The notes under the pieces: model-generated
What the model was told of the DNA's origin: nothing
Seen by the model: the letters and a program-made list of their open reading frames with translations, nothing else
Database searches by the model: none
Source of the DNA: Hydrogenophaga sp.
GTDB taxonomy: Bacteria; Pseudomonadota; Gammaproteobacteria; Burkholderiales; Burkholderiaceae_C
DNA length: 64,000 bases
Direction of reading: 5' to 3'
Assembly: GCA_030653975.1 (NCBI GenBank)
Contig: JAURYH010000053.1
Span: 1-64,000, forward strand
Shown: one piece after another, positions 17,117-25,543 of the stretch
Layout of the letters: each line of letters begins with the position of its first letter
Numbering within the stretch: position 1 is the first letter of the stretch
Program-made: the position numbers and the translations under genes

Positions 17117-18694
17117 TCAAGTGGCTGTGAAATGCGCGCTGTCCATGACCTTCAGGTCCTGGGCCACCAGCGGCGCAAAGTCCATCTGGTCGAGGATGTC
17201 GCGCTGCAGATCGATGCCGGGTGCGATCTCGAACAGCTCGATGCCTTGCGGCGTGAGCCGGAAGCTGCCGCGCTCGGTGAGGTAGAGCACCTCCTGCCCT
17301 CGCACCAGACCCTGCGGCCCGCTGAAGGTGATCTGATCGACCTGCTTCACGAGCTTCTTCACAGCCCCTTGTTGCAGCACGCGCATCTGGCCGTCGCCGG
17401 TCTGCAGCTTCACGCCCTTGGCCGCCAGCGTGCCGCAGAACACCACCTTCTTCGCGTTCTGCGCGATGTCGATGAAGCCGCCGGGGCCGACGGTGATGCC
17501 GCCCAGGCGCGAGACGTTGACGCTGCCTTGTTCGTCGAACTCGCCGAAGCCCAGGCAGGCCACGTCCAGCCCGCCGCCACCGTAGAAGTCGAACTGCGTC
17601 GCCGCGTCGAGCATCGCGGTGGCGTTGCGCGCGTAGCCGAACAGCACGCCGTCCATCAGCGTGCCGCCGTAGGTGCCGTGTTCGATGGTCTGGTAGATGC
17701 GGTGCTGCTCGTTGCGCGCCGCGATCAGCTTGGCCACCGCGTCGGGCACGCCCACGCCGTAGTTGATGACCGGTCGCGCCTTGCCGGTGTTGAAGAGTTC
17801 CACGTGCGCGCGGCGCGCCACGGCCTGGCGTTCGCTGAAGGCCTCTTGTGAGGCGGCGAGTTCGCGTGCGTGGTCTTCCGCTTCGCTGGCTTGGCGCGCG
17901 GCGCCGGTGAGTTCGCCGCTGAAGGCCGGGTCGAACGGGATGTCATAGCTGGTCTGCTGGTCCGGGTCGACCACGATGGCGTCCACCCAGGCCGAGGGGA
18001 TGCGCACCTCGCGCGCCTTGAGTGCGCCTTTCGGCAGGCGCTCCTTGACCTGCACGATCACCGTGCCGCCGCTGCTGCGCGCGGCCAGCGCGAGCGACTG
18101 CGCATCGAGGTTGGCGGCTTCGTGTTCGAAGCTGATGTTGCCGTCTTCATCGGCCGCGCTGGCGCGCACGATGGCGACGTGGATGGGGAAGGGCTTGTAG
18201 CGCAGCCACTCGCGGCCGTCGATCTGGATGACTTCGGCGAGGTCGTCTGTGGCCGCTTCGTTCATGCGCCCACCGCCAAAGCGCGGGTCGCAGACCGTGC
18301 CCAGGCCCACGTGGCTGATCAAACCGGGCCGGCCGGCGCCAATCTCGCGCATGAGCTGGCTGCTCACGCCGCCGGGCAGGATGTAGGCCTGAATCTTGTT
18401 GTCCAGCGCAAGCTGCTGCATGGCCGGTGACCAGACCCAGTGGCCGCCAATGACCTTCCTCACCAGGCCTTCGTGCGCGAAGCAGTTCATGCCCTTGGTC
18501 TTCTTGTCGCCGATGCCCAAAGCGTGCATCAGCGTGAGGTGGCGTGGCGACTGTGTGGCGAGGTAACGCGCCTGCACCGCCTCGAACACGTGCGTGGCTT
18601 CCATCAGGCCGCCGCCGCCGCCCATCAGGCCCACGGTGTCGTTGTCTTTGATGAGGTTGGCTGCGTCGGCAGCGCTCATGAATTTGCTGTTCAT
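17117..18694 (-). CDS. family I CoA-transferase (fused alpha-beta, acetate/propionate CoA-transferase type)
   Basis: A 525-residue fused-subunit CoA-transferase. These move CoA between an acyl-CoA and a free carboxylate through a glutamyl-CoA thioester. The likely catalytic Glu is in TIEHGTYGG (about residue 335 on) and the oxyanion-hole glycines are in GGITVGPGGFID. The N-terminal domain opens AADAANLIKDNDTVGLMGGGGG. The start at ATG 18694 is preferred to the GTG at 18703. It is 13 bases downstream of an acyl-CoA dehydrogenase and is the last gene of the leftward catabolic run, so it probably activates an organic acid for that dehydrogenase. Confidence 0.9.
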   Translation of the reverse strand: MNSKFMSAADAANLIKDNDTVGLMGGGGGLMEATHVFEAVQARYLATQSPRHLTLMHALGIGDKKTKGMNCFAHEGLVRKVIGGHWVWSPAMQQLALDNKIQAYILPGGVSSQLMREIGAGRPGLISHVGLGTVCDPRFGGGRMNEAATDDLAEVIQIDGREWLRYKPFPIHVAIVRASAADEDGNISFEHEAANLDAQSLALAARSSGGTVIVQVKERLPKGALKAREVRIPSAWVDAIVVDPDQQTSYDIPFDPAFSGELTGAARQASEAEDHARELAASQEAFSERQAVARRAHVELFNTGKARPVINYGVGVPDAVAKLIAARNEQHRIYQTIEHGTYGGTLMDGVLFGYARNATAMLDAATQFDFYGGGGLDVACLGFGEFDEQGSVNVSRLGGITVGPGGFIDIAQNAKKVVFCGTLAAKGVKLQTGDGQMRVLQQGAVKKLVKQVDQITFSGPQGLVRGQEVLYLTERGSFRLTPQGIELFEIAPGIDLQRDILDQMDFAPLVAQDLKVMDSAHFTAT

Positions 18695-18707
18695 CTTGTG
18701 CACCCGG

Positions 18708-19871
18708 TCAGCGGTTCACGTCGAACAGCACGGCGCCTTTTTTCAGCGCGCTCTTGGCGATCACGCTGCGGTGGATTTCGCTGGTGCCGTCGAAGATGCG
18801 GTAGATGCGCGCGTCGCGGTAGTAGCGCTCGATCGGCAGTTCCTTGCAGAAGCCCATGCCGCCGAACACCTGCACCGCGCGGTCCACCACGCGGCCCAGC
18901 GTTTCGGCGGCGAGCACCTTCACCATGGCGATCTGCTCGCGCGCGTCCAGGCCCTGGTCCAGCATCCAGGCGGCGTGGTAGACCATCCAGCGCGCGGCGT
19001 TGATCTCGATCACGCTGTCGGCCAGCATCTGCTGCACCATCTGGAAGTCGCCGATGCGGGTGTTGAACTGATGGCGGTCGTTCGCGTAGTTGAGCATCAG
19101 CTCGCAGACGTGCGTGGCCTTGCCCACGGCGCGCGCGCCCACCTGCGCCAGGCGCACCACGTTGAGCGCGCCCATCGCCAGCTTGAAGCCCTGGCCCTGC
19201 TCGCCCAGCAGGGTGGCGTCGTCCAGCACCACGTTGTCGAAGAACAGCTCCAGGTGCGGCGTGCCGCGGATGCCCATCATGGCCTGGTCCTTGCCCACGG
19301 TGAAGCCGGGCAGGCCCTTGTCCACCATGAACATGCTGATTTCCTTCTCGCCCGTCTTGGCCGAGACGAGGAAGAAGTCGGACCAGATGCCATCACTGAT
19401 GAAGTGCTTGCTGCCGTTGAGCACCCAGCGGCCCTCGGCGTTGCGTTTGGCGTTCGTCTTGATGCCGGCGGCGTCCGACCCGGCGCCCGATTCGGTGATG
19501 GTGATGGCGCAGGTGCGCGTGCCTTCCACCGCGGGTTTCAGCCAGCGTTCCACCTGCTCGCCCTTGCAGTGCAGCAGCGGTTCGTAGACGTTGCCGAAGG
19601 CGCGGCGGATCAGCATGTCGCTGGTGTGTCCGAACTGCTCTTCGCAGACGATCCGGTCCAGGTTCGACAGGCCGCCACCGCCGAGCTCGGCCGGCATGTT
19701 GAGCGCGTACAGGCCCAGATCCCTGGCTTTGGCGTGAATGCGGCGGGCGTCGGCATCGGGCAGCGCGCCGGTGTTTTCCAGCGCATCTTCCAGCGGCTGC
19801 AGTTCTTCGGCGATGAAGCGACGGATGGTGTCGATCATCATTTTCTGTTCGTCGTTGAGGGCGAAATCCAT
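18708..19871 (-). CDS. acyl-CoA dehydrogenase
   Basis: A 387-residue flavin-dependent acyl-CoA dehydrogenase that introduces a 2,3-double bond into an acyl-CoA. Family motifs are AITITESGAGSDAAG (about residues 120-134), GSKHFISDG, and VQVFGGMGFCKELPIERYYRDARIYRIFDGTSEIHR near the C-terminus, with full normal length. In the last motif, Asp occupies the place where medium-chain enzymes carry the catalytic Glu (YEGTSQ becomes FDGTSE), a variant known in other subfamilies. It is closely linked to the CoA-transferase and probably acts on the same, possibly cyclic, acyl-CoA. Confidence 0.93.
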   Translation of the reverse strand: MDFALNDEQKMMIDTIRRFIAEELQPLEDALENTGALPDADARRIHAKARDLGLYALNMPAELGGGGLSNLDRIVCEEQFGHTSDMLIRRAFGNVYEPLLHCKGEQVERWLKPAVEGTRTCAITITESGAGSDAAGIKTNAKRNAEGRWVLNGSKHFISDGIWSDFFLVSAKTGEKEISMFMVDKGLPGFTVGKDQAMMGIRGTPHLELFFDNVVLDDATLLGEQGQGFKLAMGALNVVRLAQVGARAVGKATHVCELMLNYANDRHQFNTRIGDFQMVQQMLADSVIEINAARWMVYHAAWMLDQGLDAREQIAMVKVLAAETLGRVVDRAVQVFGGMGFCKELPIERYYRDARIYRIFDGTSEIHRSVIAKSALKKGAVLFDVNR

Positions 19872-19904
19872 GGGGTTCTTTCGGGATGGGTGAAGTTGGC
19901 TTAA

Positions 19905-20073
19905 CCGGGGACACCGCCGGGCCGGCTTTGCCGGACGGCTGGTGTCGCCCCCTTGAGGGGGCTGAGGGCTGCGGCTCTGAGCCTGCCTGCGCAGGCTCGG
20001 ACCGCCCGAAGAGGCTTCGGCTCTGACGAAGCCCCGGCCTGGAAGGCGCGCGAAGCGCCGCAGGGGTGGGCCA
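19905..20073. repeat. family A palindromic repeat (copy 2, expanded, reverse orientation)
   Basis: The complement of this segment begins as the 17.0-kb copy (cacccctgcggcgcttcgcg) and ends with the same cgtccggc...gccggcccggcggtgtcc block, but an extra ~90 bases lie between. The insert contains more small stems (gagcctgc/gcaggctc and gaagaggcttc). It occupies most of the gap between the acyl-CoA dehydrogenase start and the TIM-barrel gene, so it may disturb or attenuate transcription of the last two genes of the run. Confidence 0.7.
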
Positions 20074-20161
20074 TTTCAAGCACTGCTGAACCAGCGGGCG
20101 CCGAAGAAAAACGGCAACCGCGAAATGTGGTCGAACGGAATCACCATGGATGTCTTTCAGG

Positions 20162-20977
20162 TCAGGCGCGGGGCTCGACGAACGGACGGCTCGCGGCCAT
20201 GCAGATGCCGGCCCATTCGCCGGGGTCGGCGGTCTTCTCGCGCTCCAGGTTCACCACCTCCACGCTCACCGGCAGGTCGGCGGGCAGGGCGTCGAACAGG
20301 CCTTGCACATCGATGCTGCCGTCGCCCGGCAGCAGGCGTTCGCAGCGCGCGGTGTGGATCATTTCTTCGGTCGTGAAGTGCGTGCCGGCTTGTGCATCGC
20401 AGATCTGCGCGTAGTGCAGCAGCTCGCGCGGGATGGCACGGATGTCGGCCAGCGTGGTGGTCGAGCGGCCAAAGTGCAGGGCATCGACCAGGATGCCGGC
20501 GTTGGCGGGCGTGCCGGCGTTCTGCACGATGCGCAGGGCGCTCTTCGCGTCTTTCACCGCCGTCCAGGGCATGAACTCCAGATCGGCGGTCAGGCCGTAG
20601 GGCGCCATCACCTCGCACAGGCGCGCGTAGTTCTGCGTCAGGCGCGACTCCATCGGGTCGTCACCGGCGACCAGGATGGCCTTCGCCTTCAGCGCCGCGC
20701 AGGCGTCGTAGAGCGGATCCCAGGTGTGCGGGTCGAAGCTCTCGCCGATGCGGATGATCTCCACATCGAAGATGCCCACGCCCGTGTCGGCCATCGCCGC
20801 CTGGGTGGCTTTGAGCACGTCGGGCCGGTCCAGCAGGAACTGCTGCGGTGCGCCCGGCGCGTTGGGCCAGAGGCGCAGGCCCACGTACTGGTAGCCGCTG
20901 GCGGCAGCGATGCGGATCGCTTCCGCTGGTGTGCAGCGGTGCGAGCTGAGATAAGCCAGTGAATAGACGCGCGCCAT
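20162..20977 (-). CDS. sugar-phosphate isomerase/epimerase-type TIM barrel protein
   Basis: A 271-residue protein of the AP-endonuclease-2 / xylose-isomerase-like TIM barrel superfamily. Probable metal ligands sit at strand ends: Glu in DLEFMPW, Asp and His in GILVDALHFGRS, His in HYAQICDAQ and Glu in SVEVVN. The superfamily includes 3-dehydroshikimate dehydratases, inosose dehydratases and epimerases, so the reaction cannot be named. Neighbours with shikimate-dehydrogenase and Gfo/Idh types make a dehydratase or isomerase on a cyclic polyol acid plausible. The ATG at 20977 is used in preference to GTG at 20980. The NIPSNAP gene ends 7 bases before it. Confidence 0.85.
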   Translation of the reverse strand: MARVYSLAYLSSHRCTPAEAIRIAAASGYQYVGLRLWPNAPGAPQQFLLDRPDVLKATQAAMADTGVGIFDVEIIRIGESFDPHTWDPLYDACAALKAKAILVAGDDPMESRLTQNYARLCEVMAPYGLTADLEFMPWTAVKDAKSALRIVQNAGTPANAGILVDALHFGRSTTTLADIRAIPRELLHYAQICDAQAGTHFTTEEMIHTARCERLLPGDGSIDVQGLFDALPADLPVSVEVVNLEREKTADPGEWAGICMAASRPFVEPRA

Positions 20978-20984
20978 CACAGCC

Positions 20985-21611
20985 TCACTTCAAGGGGGAC
21001 GCCGCCGTCGGCAGCGCAATCGTCGAAACCATGTTCGTGGTCAGGTGCGCCGGGCCACCCTTGGGCGGCCAGATGCCCTGGGCCACCGCGTCGGCGCGTG
21101 CCTTGGCGCGCGCGTCCAGCGAGGGGTAGGCCCAGATGTTGGTGAAGCGCAGGGGCCCGTCGAGCGCGACCATGGCGATCACGCAGGGCGAGAGCTGGTC
21201 GCGCGGCGGCACGTACTGTTCCCACAGGGCTATGGTGGGCTGGACGCCGCCGGGCTTGATGCCGTAGGTTCGGATCTCGTAGACCGGGCCGCTGATGCCG
21301 CTCTCGGCACTCGGGCGCACCGGTTTCATCCACGGGAAGCCCTGGTAGCTGTGCTGCTCCAGCGTCTGGAAGATCTCGCCGTTGCCGAACGGGCTGGCGC
21401 TGTGCTGCGTGCGCTCGCGCTCGGCCTGCAGGTCGGCGAGCGAAGCGAAACCGCGCAGCACGATCATCTGGTTGAGCTGGCCGATGTCGGTGAACCAGCA
21501 GGCGAGCAGTTCGCCTTGTGCTTCGGGTGCGCTGCAGTAGGCCTGCACGTTCTGGGCGGCCGTGGCGGCGGTGCCGAACGGCAGGGTCATGGTGGCGAGT
21601 TCGTAATACAT
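20985..21611 (-). CDS. NIPSNAP-family protein
   Basis: A 208-residue protein with two ferredoxin-like NIPSNAP halves. The first begins MYYELATMTLPFG and the second YEIRTYGIKPGGVQPTIALWEQYV (about residues 110-133). NIPSNAP proteins are small alpha-beta barrels of uncertain chemistry often found in catabolic clusters. It lies between the FAD oxidoreductase and the TIM-barrel gene in the leftward run. A second, shorter member of the family follows another FAD oxidoreductase at 35.3 kb, so the two gene types travel together here. Confidence 0.85.
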   Translation of the reverse strand: MYYELATMTLPFGTAATAAQNVQAYCSAPEAQGELLACWFTDIGQLNQMIVLRGFASLADLQAERERTQHSASPFGNGEIFQTLEQHSYQGFPWMKPVRPSAESGISGPVYEIRTYGIKPGGVQPTIALWEQYVPPRDQLSPCVIAMVALDGPLRFTNIWAYPSLDARAKARADAVAQGIWPPKGGPAHLTTNMVSTIALPTAASPLK

Positions 21612-21689
21612 GCGGGGTGTCCTTGGTTGGGTGGTGTTGTCGAGGGCAGTGTCTGGTCCCCTCCCATCGCGGGATGGTTTTGGAGTGGG

Positions 21690-23405
21690 TCAGGGTGAGG
21701 GCAGGCGTCCCGCCATGTGGTGCGCGGCGAGCCAGCCGAACGTCATCGCTGGCCCCAGCGTGATGCCACCGCTCGGGTAGTGACCGGCCATCAGGCTGTT
21801 CATGTCGTTGCCGCCGGCGTAGAGGCCTGCGATCGGCTGGCCCTGTGCGTCGAGCACCTGGGCATGGGCATTGGTCCTGAGCCCGGCAAAGGTGCCCAGG
21901 CTGCCGGCGACCACTTTCACGGCGTAGAACGGGCCGCGTTCCAGCGGCCCGGTGCAGGGGTTGGGCCAGCCTTGCTCGGCCGCAAAGGGCGCATCGCCCT
22001 GCATGTGGTTGTAGGCGGTTTCGCCTTTGGCGAAGTCTTCGTCCTGGCCGGCGAGCGCCTGCCGGTTGTAGCGCTGCACGGTCTGTTGGAGGGCATCACC
22101 ATCGATGCCGCAGGCCTTTGCCAGTTCGGACAATGTCTTGCCGCGTTGCACGTAACCGTTGGCGATCATCGGCCCCAGCGGCATGGGCGCGGGTTTGGCG
22201 GCGCCCAGGCCGTAGTGGCGCATGAAAGCGTGATCGCAGACCAGCCAGGCCTGTACCGGCTCGCCCGCGGGCAGGGCGGCCAGCAGGGCCTGCATGAAGT
22301 CGTGGTACGAGTCGGCTTCGTTGGTGAAGCGCTGGCCGCGGCGGGTGACGGCGATCAGGCCGGGCTTGCCGCGTTCGACCAGGTGCGGGAAGTGCGCGAA
22401 CGAGCCGTCGGCCTGCGGCACCAGCGACACCGGTGCCAGCGCCGCGGCCTGCACGCCATCGGTCGCGACCTGGCCGCCCGCCGTTTCACCGAGGCGAAGA
22501 CCGTCGCCGGTGTTGCCGCGCGAGGCGGCCGAGTGGTGTTCTTTCCCGGTCCGGGCGTGGGGCAACAAGGCGCGTTTGCGTTCATCGTCGTGCGGGAAGC
22601 CGCCGCAGGCCAGCACCACACCACAGCGGGCGTGGACTTCGACAACCCCTTCGGGCGTGGCGAGCACCGCGCCGGTCACGCGTTCGCCGTCGCGCAGCAG
22701 GCGCCGCGCCGGGCAGCTCGTTCGCACCTCGACACCCGCCTCGAAGGCCGAGGTCGCGAGTGCTGCGATCAATGCATTGCCGTTCACCAGCCGCATGCCA
22801 CGGCGGTGCAGCAGCAGGTCTTTCCCGTGCGCCAGCACGCGTTGGGTGACGTACCAGAGCGAGGCTGGTTTGCGCAGGGCGTTGAAGAAGTGGCGCAGTT
22901 CGGCGCCGGAGGCGATGCCCATGCCCCAGAGCGTGGTCTCGGGCAGCGGCGGCTTCAGGTCGGCGATGCGCGCGCCCAGGCGGCGGCCGTCGAAGGGCGC
23001 GGCGCACAGCGAGCGGCCGCCGAGCGAAGCGTGCGGCGCGCGACCGTGGAAGTCGGGAATCGCATTGCCGTCGATGAAGCGCAGCGCGGTCTTCGTGCGG
23101 AAGAATTCAACCATGCGCGGCGCAGCCTCCAGGAAGGCGCGGGCACGGGCTTCGTCAAAGCGCTCACCGAGTTCATGGCGCAGGTAGGCCAGCGGTTCGT
23201 CGATCGGTTCGACGATGCCGGCCTCGACCGCCAGCGGATTGCGCGGCAGCCACATCCAGCCGCCCGACCAGGCGGTGGTGCCGCCGAACTGCGCTTCCTT
23301 TTCCGCGACGATGACTTTCAGTCCCAGCTTCGCAGCCGTCACGGCCGCCGACAGGCCGCCCGCGCCGGAGCCGATGACGAGAAGGTCGCAGTCCAGTGGG
23401 CTCAT
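21690..23405 (-). CDS. FAD-dependent oxidoreductase, fumarate reductase / 3-ketosteroid delta-1-dehydrogenase type (copy 1)
   Basis: A 571-residue FAD_binding_2-family flavoprotein. The N-terminal FAD motif is LLVIGSGAGGLSAAVTAA followed by FGGTTAWSGG. Near the C-terminus GLYAGGNDMNSLMAGHYPSGG contains Tyr and Gly four residues apart, as at the Tyr487/Gly491 site of 3-ketosteroid delta-1-dehydrogenase, and is followed by ITLGPAMTFG. Such enzymes remove hydride and proton from ring ketones. The substrate here is unknown; homologues act on steroids and oxocyclohexane carboxylates. It sits three bases from the IclR gene in the leftward operon. Confidence 0.88.
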   Translation of the reverse strand: MSPLDCDLLVIGSGAGGLSAAVTAAKLGLKVIVAEKEAQFGGTTAWSGGWMWLPRNPLAVEAGIVEPIDEPLAYLRHELGERFDEARARAFLEAAPRMVEFFRTKTALRFIDGNAIPDFHGRAPHASLGGRSLCAAPFDGRRLGARIADLKPPLPETTLWGMGIASGAELRHFFNALRKPASLWYVTQRVLAHGKDLLLHRRGMRLVNGNALIAALATSAFEAGVEVRTSCPARRLLRDGERVTGAVLATPEGVVEVHARCGVVLACGGFPHDDERKRALLPHARTGKEHHSAASRGNTGDGLRLGETAGGQVATDGVQAAALAPVSLVPQADGSFAHFPHLVERGKPGLIAVTRRGQRFTNEADSYHDFMQALLAALPAGEPVQAWLVCDHAFMRHYGLGAAKPAPMPLGPMIANGYVQRGKTLSELAKACGIDGDALQQTVQRYNRQALAGQDEDFAKGETAYNHMQGDAPFAAEQGWPNPCTGPLERGPFYAVKVVAGSLGTFAGLRTNAHAQVLDAQGQPIAGLYAGGNDMNSLMAGHYPSGGITLGPAMTFGWLAAHHMAGRLPSP

Positions 23406-23408
23406 GGG

Positions 23409-24242
23409 TCAGACGGCGTAGATCGGCTTGCGACCTTTGACGTCGCCCGAGGCGCCTGTCTCGGCCGTGAGCTGGAAGAAGGGCGAGGCCCCGCTGGCCG
23501 CGGCCAGCTGCGAGGCGATGGACAGCAGCTCGGGCGCCAGCGCTTCCATGCGTTCGACCGTGAAGCGCACCGTGGGCCCGGCGACGGTGATCACACCCAT
23601 GGCCGGCTGGCCGGCGAAACGCACCGGCGCCGACATGGCGGACAGGCCCAGGCTGTAGGTGTCCACCGTCAGGCTGTAGCCGCGTTCTCGCGTGGTGTGC
23701 ACGGCGTCCAGCACCGCCTGCAGCGTGGTGGGTGCGGCCGGACCGAACTGCTCGGGCAGGCCCAGGCCCTGTTTCGCGACCAGGGCCATGCCGGCGTTGT
23801 CGTCCAGCGTGGACAGCCAGGCCCAGCCGGACGACGAACACGAGAGTCGCGCGTCGCTGCCCATGTCGGGGTCGTAGCGCAGGCCCTGGCGCGCGCCCTG
23901 CGCGCGGGCCACCCAGGTGAGGCGTTCGCCGTCCACCACCGACAGGCGCACCAGCTCGCCCGACAGCTCGGCCAGGCGGTTGAGCAGCGGCTGCGCGATG
24001 TCCACGATGCCGCTGTTGCTCAGGTAGGAGAGGCCCATGCTCACCAGCTTGGTGGTGAGCAGGTAGTCGCCATGGCCGCGCGCCTGGCGCACATAGCCCA
24101 GCCGCACCAGATCGGCCAGCAGGCGGTGCACCGCGCTGCGCGGGATGTTGAGCTGGTCGGCCACGGCGGCCAGTTCCATACCTTCGCCGTGTTGCGAGAG
24201 CAGTTCGAGGATGCCGAGGGTTCGTTCGAGGACGCCGTTCAT
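23409..24242 (-). CDS. IclR-family transcriptional regulator
   Basis: A 277-residue IclR-type regulator. The winged helix-turn-helix is at the start: GILELLSQHGEGMELAAVADQLNIPRSAVHRLLADLVRLGYV (first ~55 residues). The C-terminal effector-binding domain has GLSYLSNSGIVDIAQPLL and a region ending SAPVRFAGQPAMGVITVAGP. It lies inside the leftward catabolic operon. A perfect IclR-like palindrome (25452-25466) is in the divergent promoter upstream, so autoregulation together with control of the rightward shikimate-dehydrogenase-like operon is likely. Confidence 0.92.
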   Translation of the reverse strand: MNGVLERTLGILELLSQHGEGMELAAVADQLNIPRSAVHRLLADLVRLGYVRQARGHGDYLLTTKLVSMGLSYLSNSGIVDIAQPLLNRLAELSGELVRLSVVDGERLTWVARAQGARQGLRYDPDMGSDARLSCSSSGWAWLSTLDDNAGMALVAKQGLGLPEQFGPAAPTTLQAVLDAVHTTRERGYSLTVDTYSLGLSAMSAPVRFAGQPAMGVITVAGPTVRFTVERMEALAPELLSIASQLAAASGASPFFQLTAETGASGDVKGRKPIYAV

Positions 24243-24261
24243 GGTGTGGGTTCCGTGGGGT

Positions 24262-25410
24262 TCAGGTGGCCGAAACAGTACAGGAAACGGGTGCGCCGGC
24301 TGTTGCCGCTTCCAGCACGGCCAGCGTGGCCTGCAGGGTGTGCAGCCCGTCGAGCGCGCTGCACAGCGGGGTTTCTTCGCCGCGGGTCACGGCCGCAAAG
24401 TGTTGCAACTGGGCGGTGTAGGGGTCGGCCTTGAGGGCCACGGTCTGCTCGCGCGTGATCTCGGCGTGCCAGCTGCGTTCGCCACGGTAGTGCCAGAGCG
24501 AGAGGTCGGGCAGCGAGAGCGAGCCGTGCGTGCCGGCGATGAAGTGCGAGGGCACCGCCGGGCGCGGGTACTGGTCCTGTTCGCCGGCGCAGAAGTCCCA
24601 GCTCCAGGGCGCTGTGGCGGTGTCCGACAGCACCAGCGTGCCCAGCGCACCGTTTTCAAAGCGCAGCAGGACGGCGGCCGTGTCTTCCACCGCGAAGCCG
24701 CGCACCGCGTTGCTGCTGATCGCCTGCACCTGGGTGATCTCGCCGCAGATGAAGCGCAGCTGGTCGATCTCGTGGATCAGGTTGATCAGCACCGGGCCTC
24801 CGCCAGGCTGGCGGCGCCAGGCGGCTTCGAAGTAGGGCTCGGGCTTGTAGAAGGTGGCCATCACGTTGGCGGTGACCAGCCGGCCCAGGCGCCCGCTGGC
24901 CACGATCTCGCGCGCCCGGCGGTTGATCGGGTTGTGGCGGCGGTGGTGACCCACCAGCACCGGCACGCCGCTGTGCGCCTGTGCGTCCACCAGTTCCTGC
25001 GCCTCGGCTACCGTGTTGGCCACGGGCTTCTCCACCAGCGCGGCCACACCCCGCGCCAGGCAGTCCATGGCCACCGGCACGTGCGTGGCGTTGGGCGTGG
25101 CCACGATGGCGCCTTGTGGCTTCACGCGCTCCAGCAGCTCCCGGTGGCTGGCCGACCAGGGCACGCCCAGGCTCAGCGCCAGCGCGTGGCCGGCCTCGCT
25201 CGGGTCGGCGATGCCGGCCAGGGCCAGTTGCGGCGAACGGCCGATGCGGTCGATGTGGGTGCGGCCAATGGCGCCGGCACCCACGACGAGCAGGCTCGTG
25301 GCACCCCCCTTGCGCCGCTGCGCGGCTTCCCCCTGCAGGGGGACGACACCAGCCGTCTGGCGATGCCAGCCCGGTGGTGTCTCTGGGTTTGGGGTGCTCA
25401 ATGCGTGCAT
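24262..25410 (-). CDS. Gfo/Idh/MocA-family oxidoreductase with repeat-derived N-terminal extension
   Basis: A 382-residue NAD(P)-dependent oxidoreductase of the glucose-fructose / inositol dehydrogenase family. The conserved fold begins only at about residue 40 (LLVVGAGAIGRTHIDRIG); EKPVANTVAEAQELV (about 130-145) holds the catalytic Lys. Residues about 5-38 are encoded by a copy of the dispersed family A repeat. The only well-placed ribosome site (ggag, 8 bases before the ATG at 25410) lies upstream of the repeat, and no good start lies between repeat and fold, so the repeat is probably translated. It is the first gene of the seven-gene leftward run. Confidence 0.85.
   Translation of the reverse strand: MHALSTPNPETPPGWHRQTAGVVPLQGEAAQRRKGGATSLLVVGAGAIGRTHIDRIGRSPQLALAGIADPSEAGHALALSLGVPWSASHRELLERVKPQGAIVATPNATHVPVAMDCLARGVAALVEKPVANTVAEAQELVDAQAHSGVPVLVGHHRRHNPINRRAREIVASGRLGRLVTANVMATFYKPEPYFEAAWRRQPGGGPVLINLIHEIDQLRFICGEITQVQAISSNAVRGFAVEDTAAVLLRFENGALGTLVLSDTATAPWSWDFCAGEQDQYPRPAVPSHFIAGTHGSLSLPDLSLWHYRGERSWHAEITREQTVALKADPYTAQLQHFAAVTRGEETPLCSALDGLHTLQATLAVLEAATAGAPVSCTVSAT
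25301..25397. repeat. family A palindromic repeat (copy 3), in frame inside a gene
   Basis: Matches the other family A copies (tgcgccgctgcgcggcttccc, ccctgcaggggg, gacaccagccgtctggc and gatgccagcccggtggtgtc) and is bounded by gcacccc / ggggtgc arms. It lies entirely within the first 40 codons of the Gfo/Idh gene, on the opposite strand to copy 2 but keeping the reading frame open. Confidence 0.8.
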
Positions 25411-25451
25411 TTGTTGTCTCCGGCCTGAAGTCTAGCGAAAAAAAGAATAAT

Positions 25452-25466
25452 GTTCAATAGTTGAAC
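25452..25466. promoter_or_regulatory. candidate IclR operator in divergent promoter
   Basis: A perfect 15-base palindrome GTTCAA-TAG-TTGAAC, between the leftward Gfo/Idh-IclR operon and the rightward shikimate-dehydrogenase-like operon. It resembles the GTTC...GAAC/GCAC-type boxes of the PcaR/PobR branch of IclR regulators. It is in an AT-rich patch, 42 bases from the left start and 78 bases from the right start. Confidence 0.6.
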
Positions 25467-25543
25467 GCAATTCCACTTTTGGATATGATCGGCGCCAACA
25501 GCCCGGCCAACGGGTGTGAACCGACCCGCAGGAGACAAGACCC

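Noticed and set aside
21717-24434. Plus-strand frame of about 905 codons opposite the FAD oxidoreductase and IclR genes
   Set aside because: Gly/Arg/His/Gln-rich antisense reading without motifs; the minus-strand genes are well supported.
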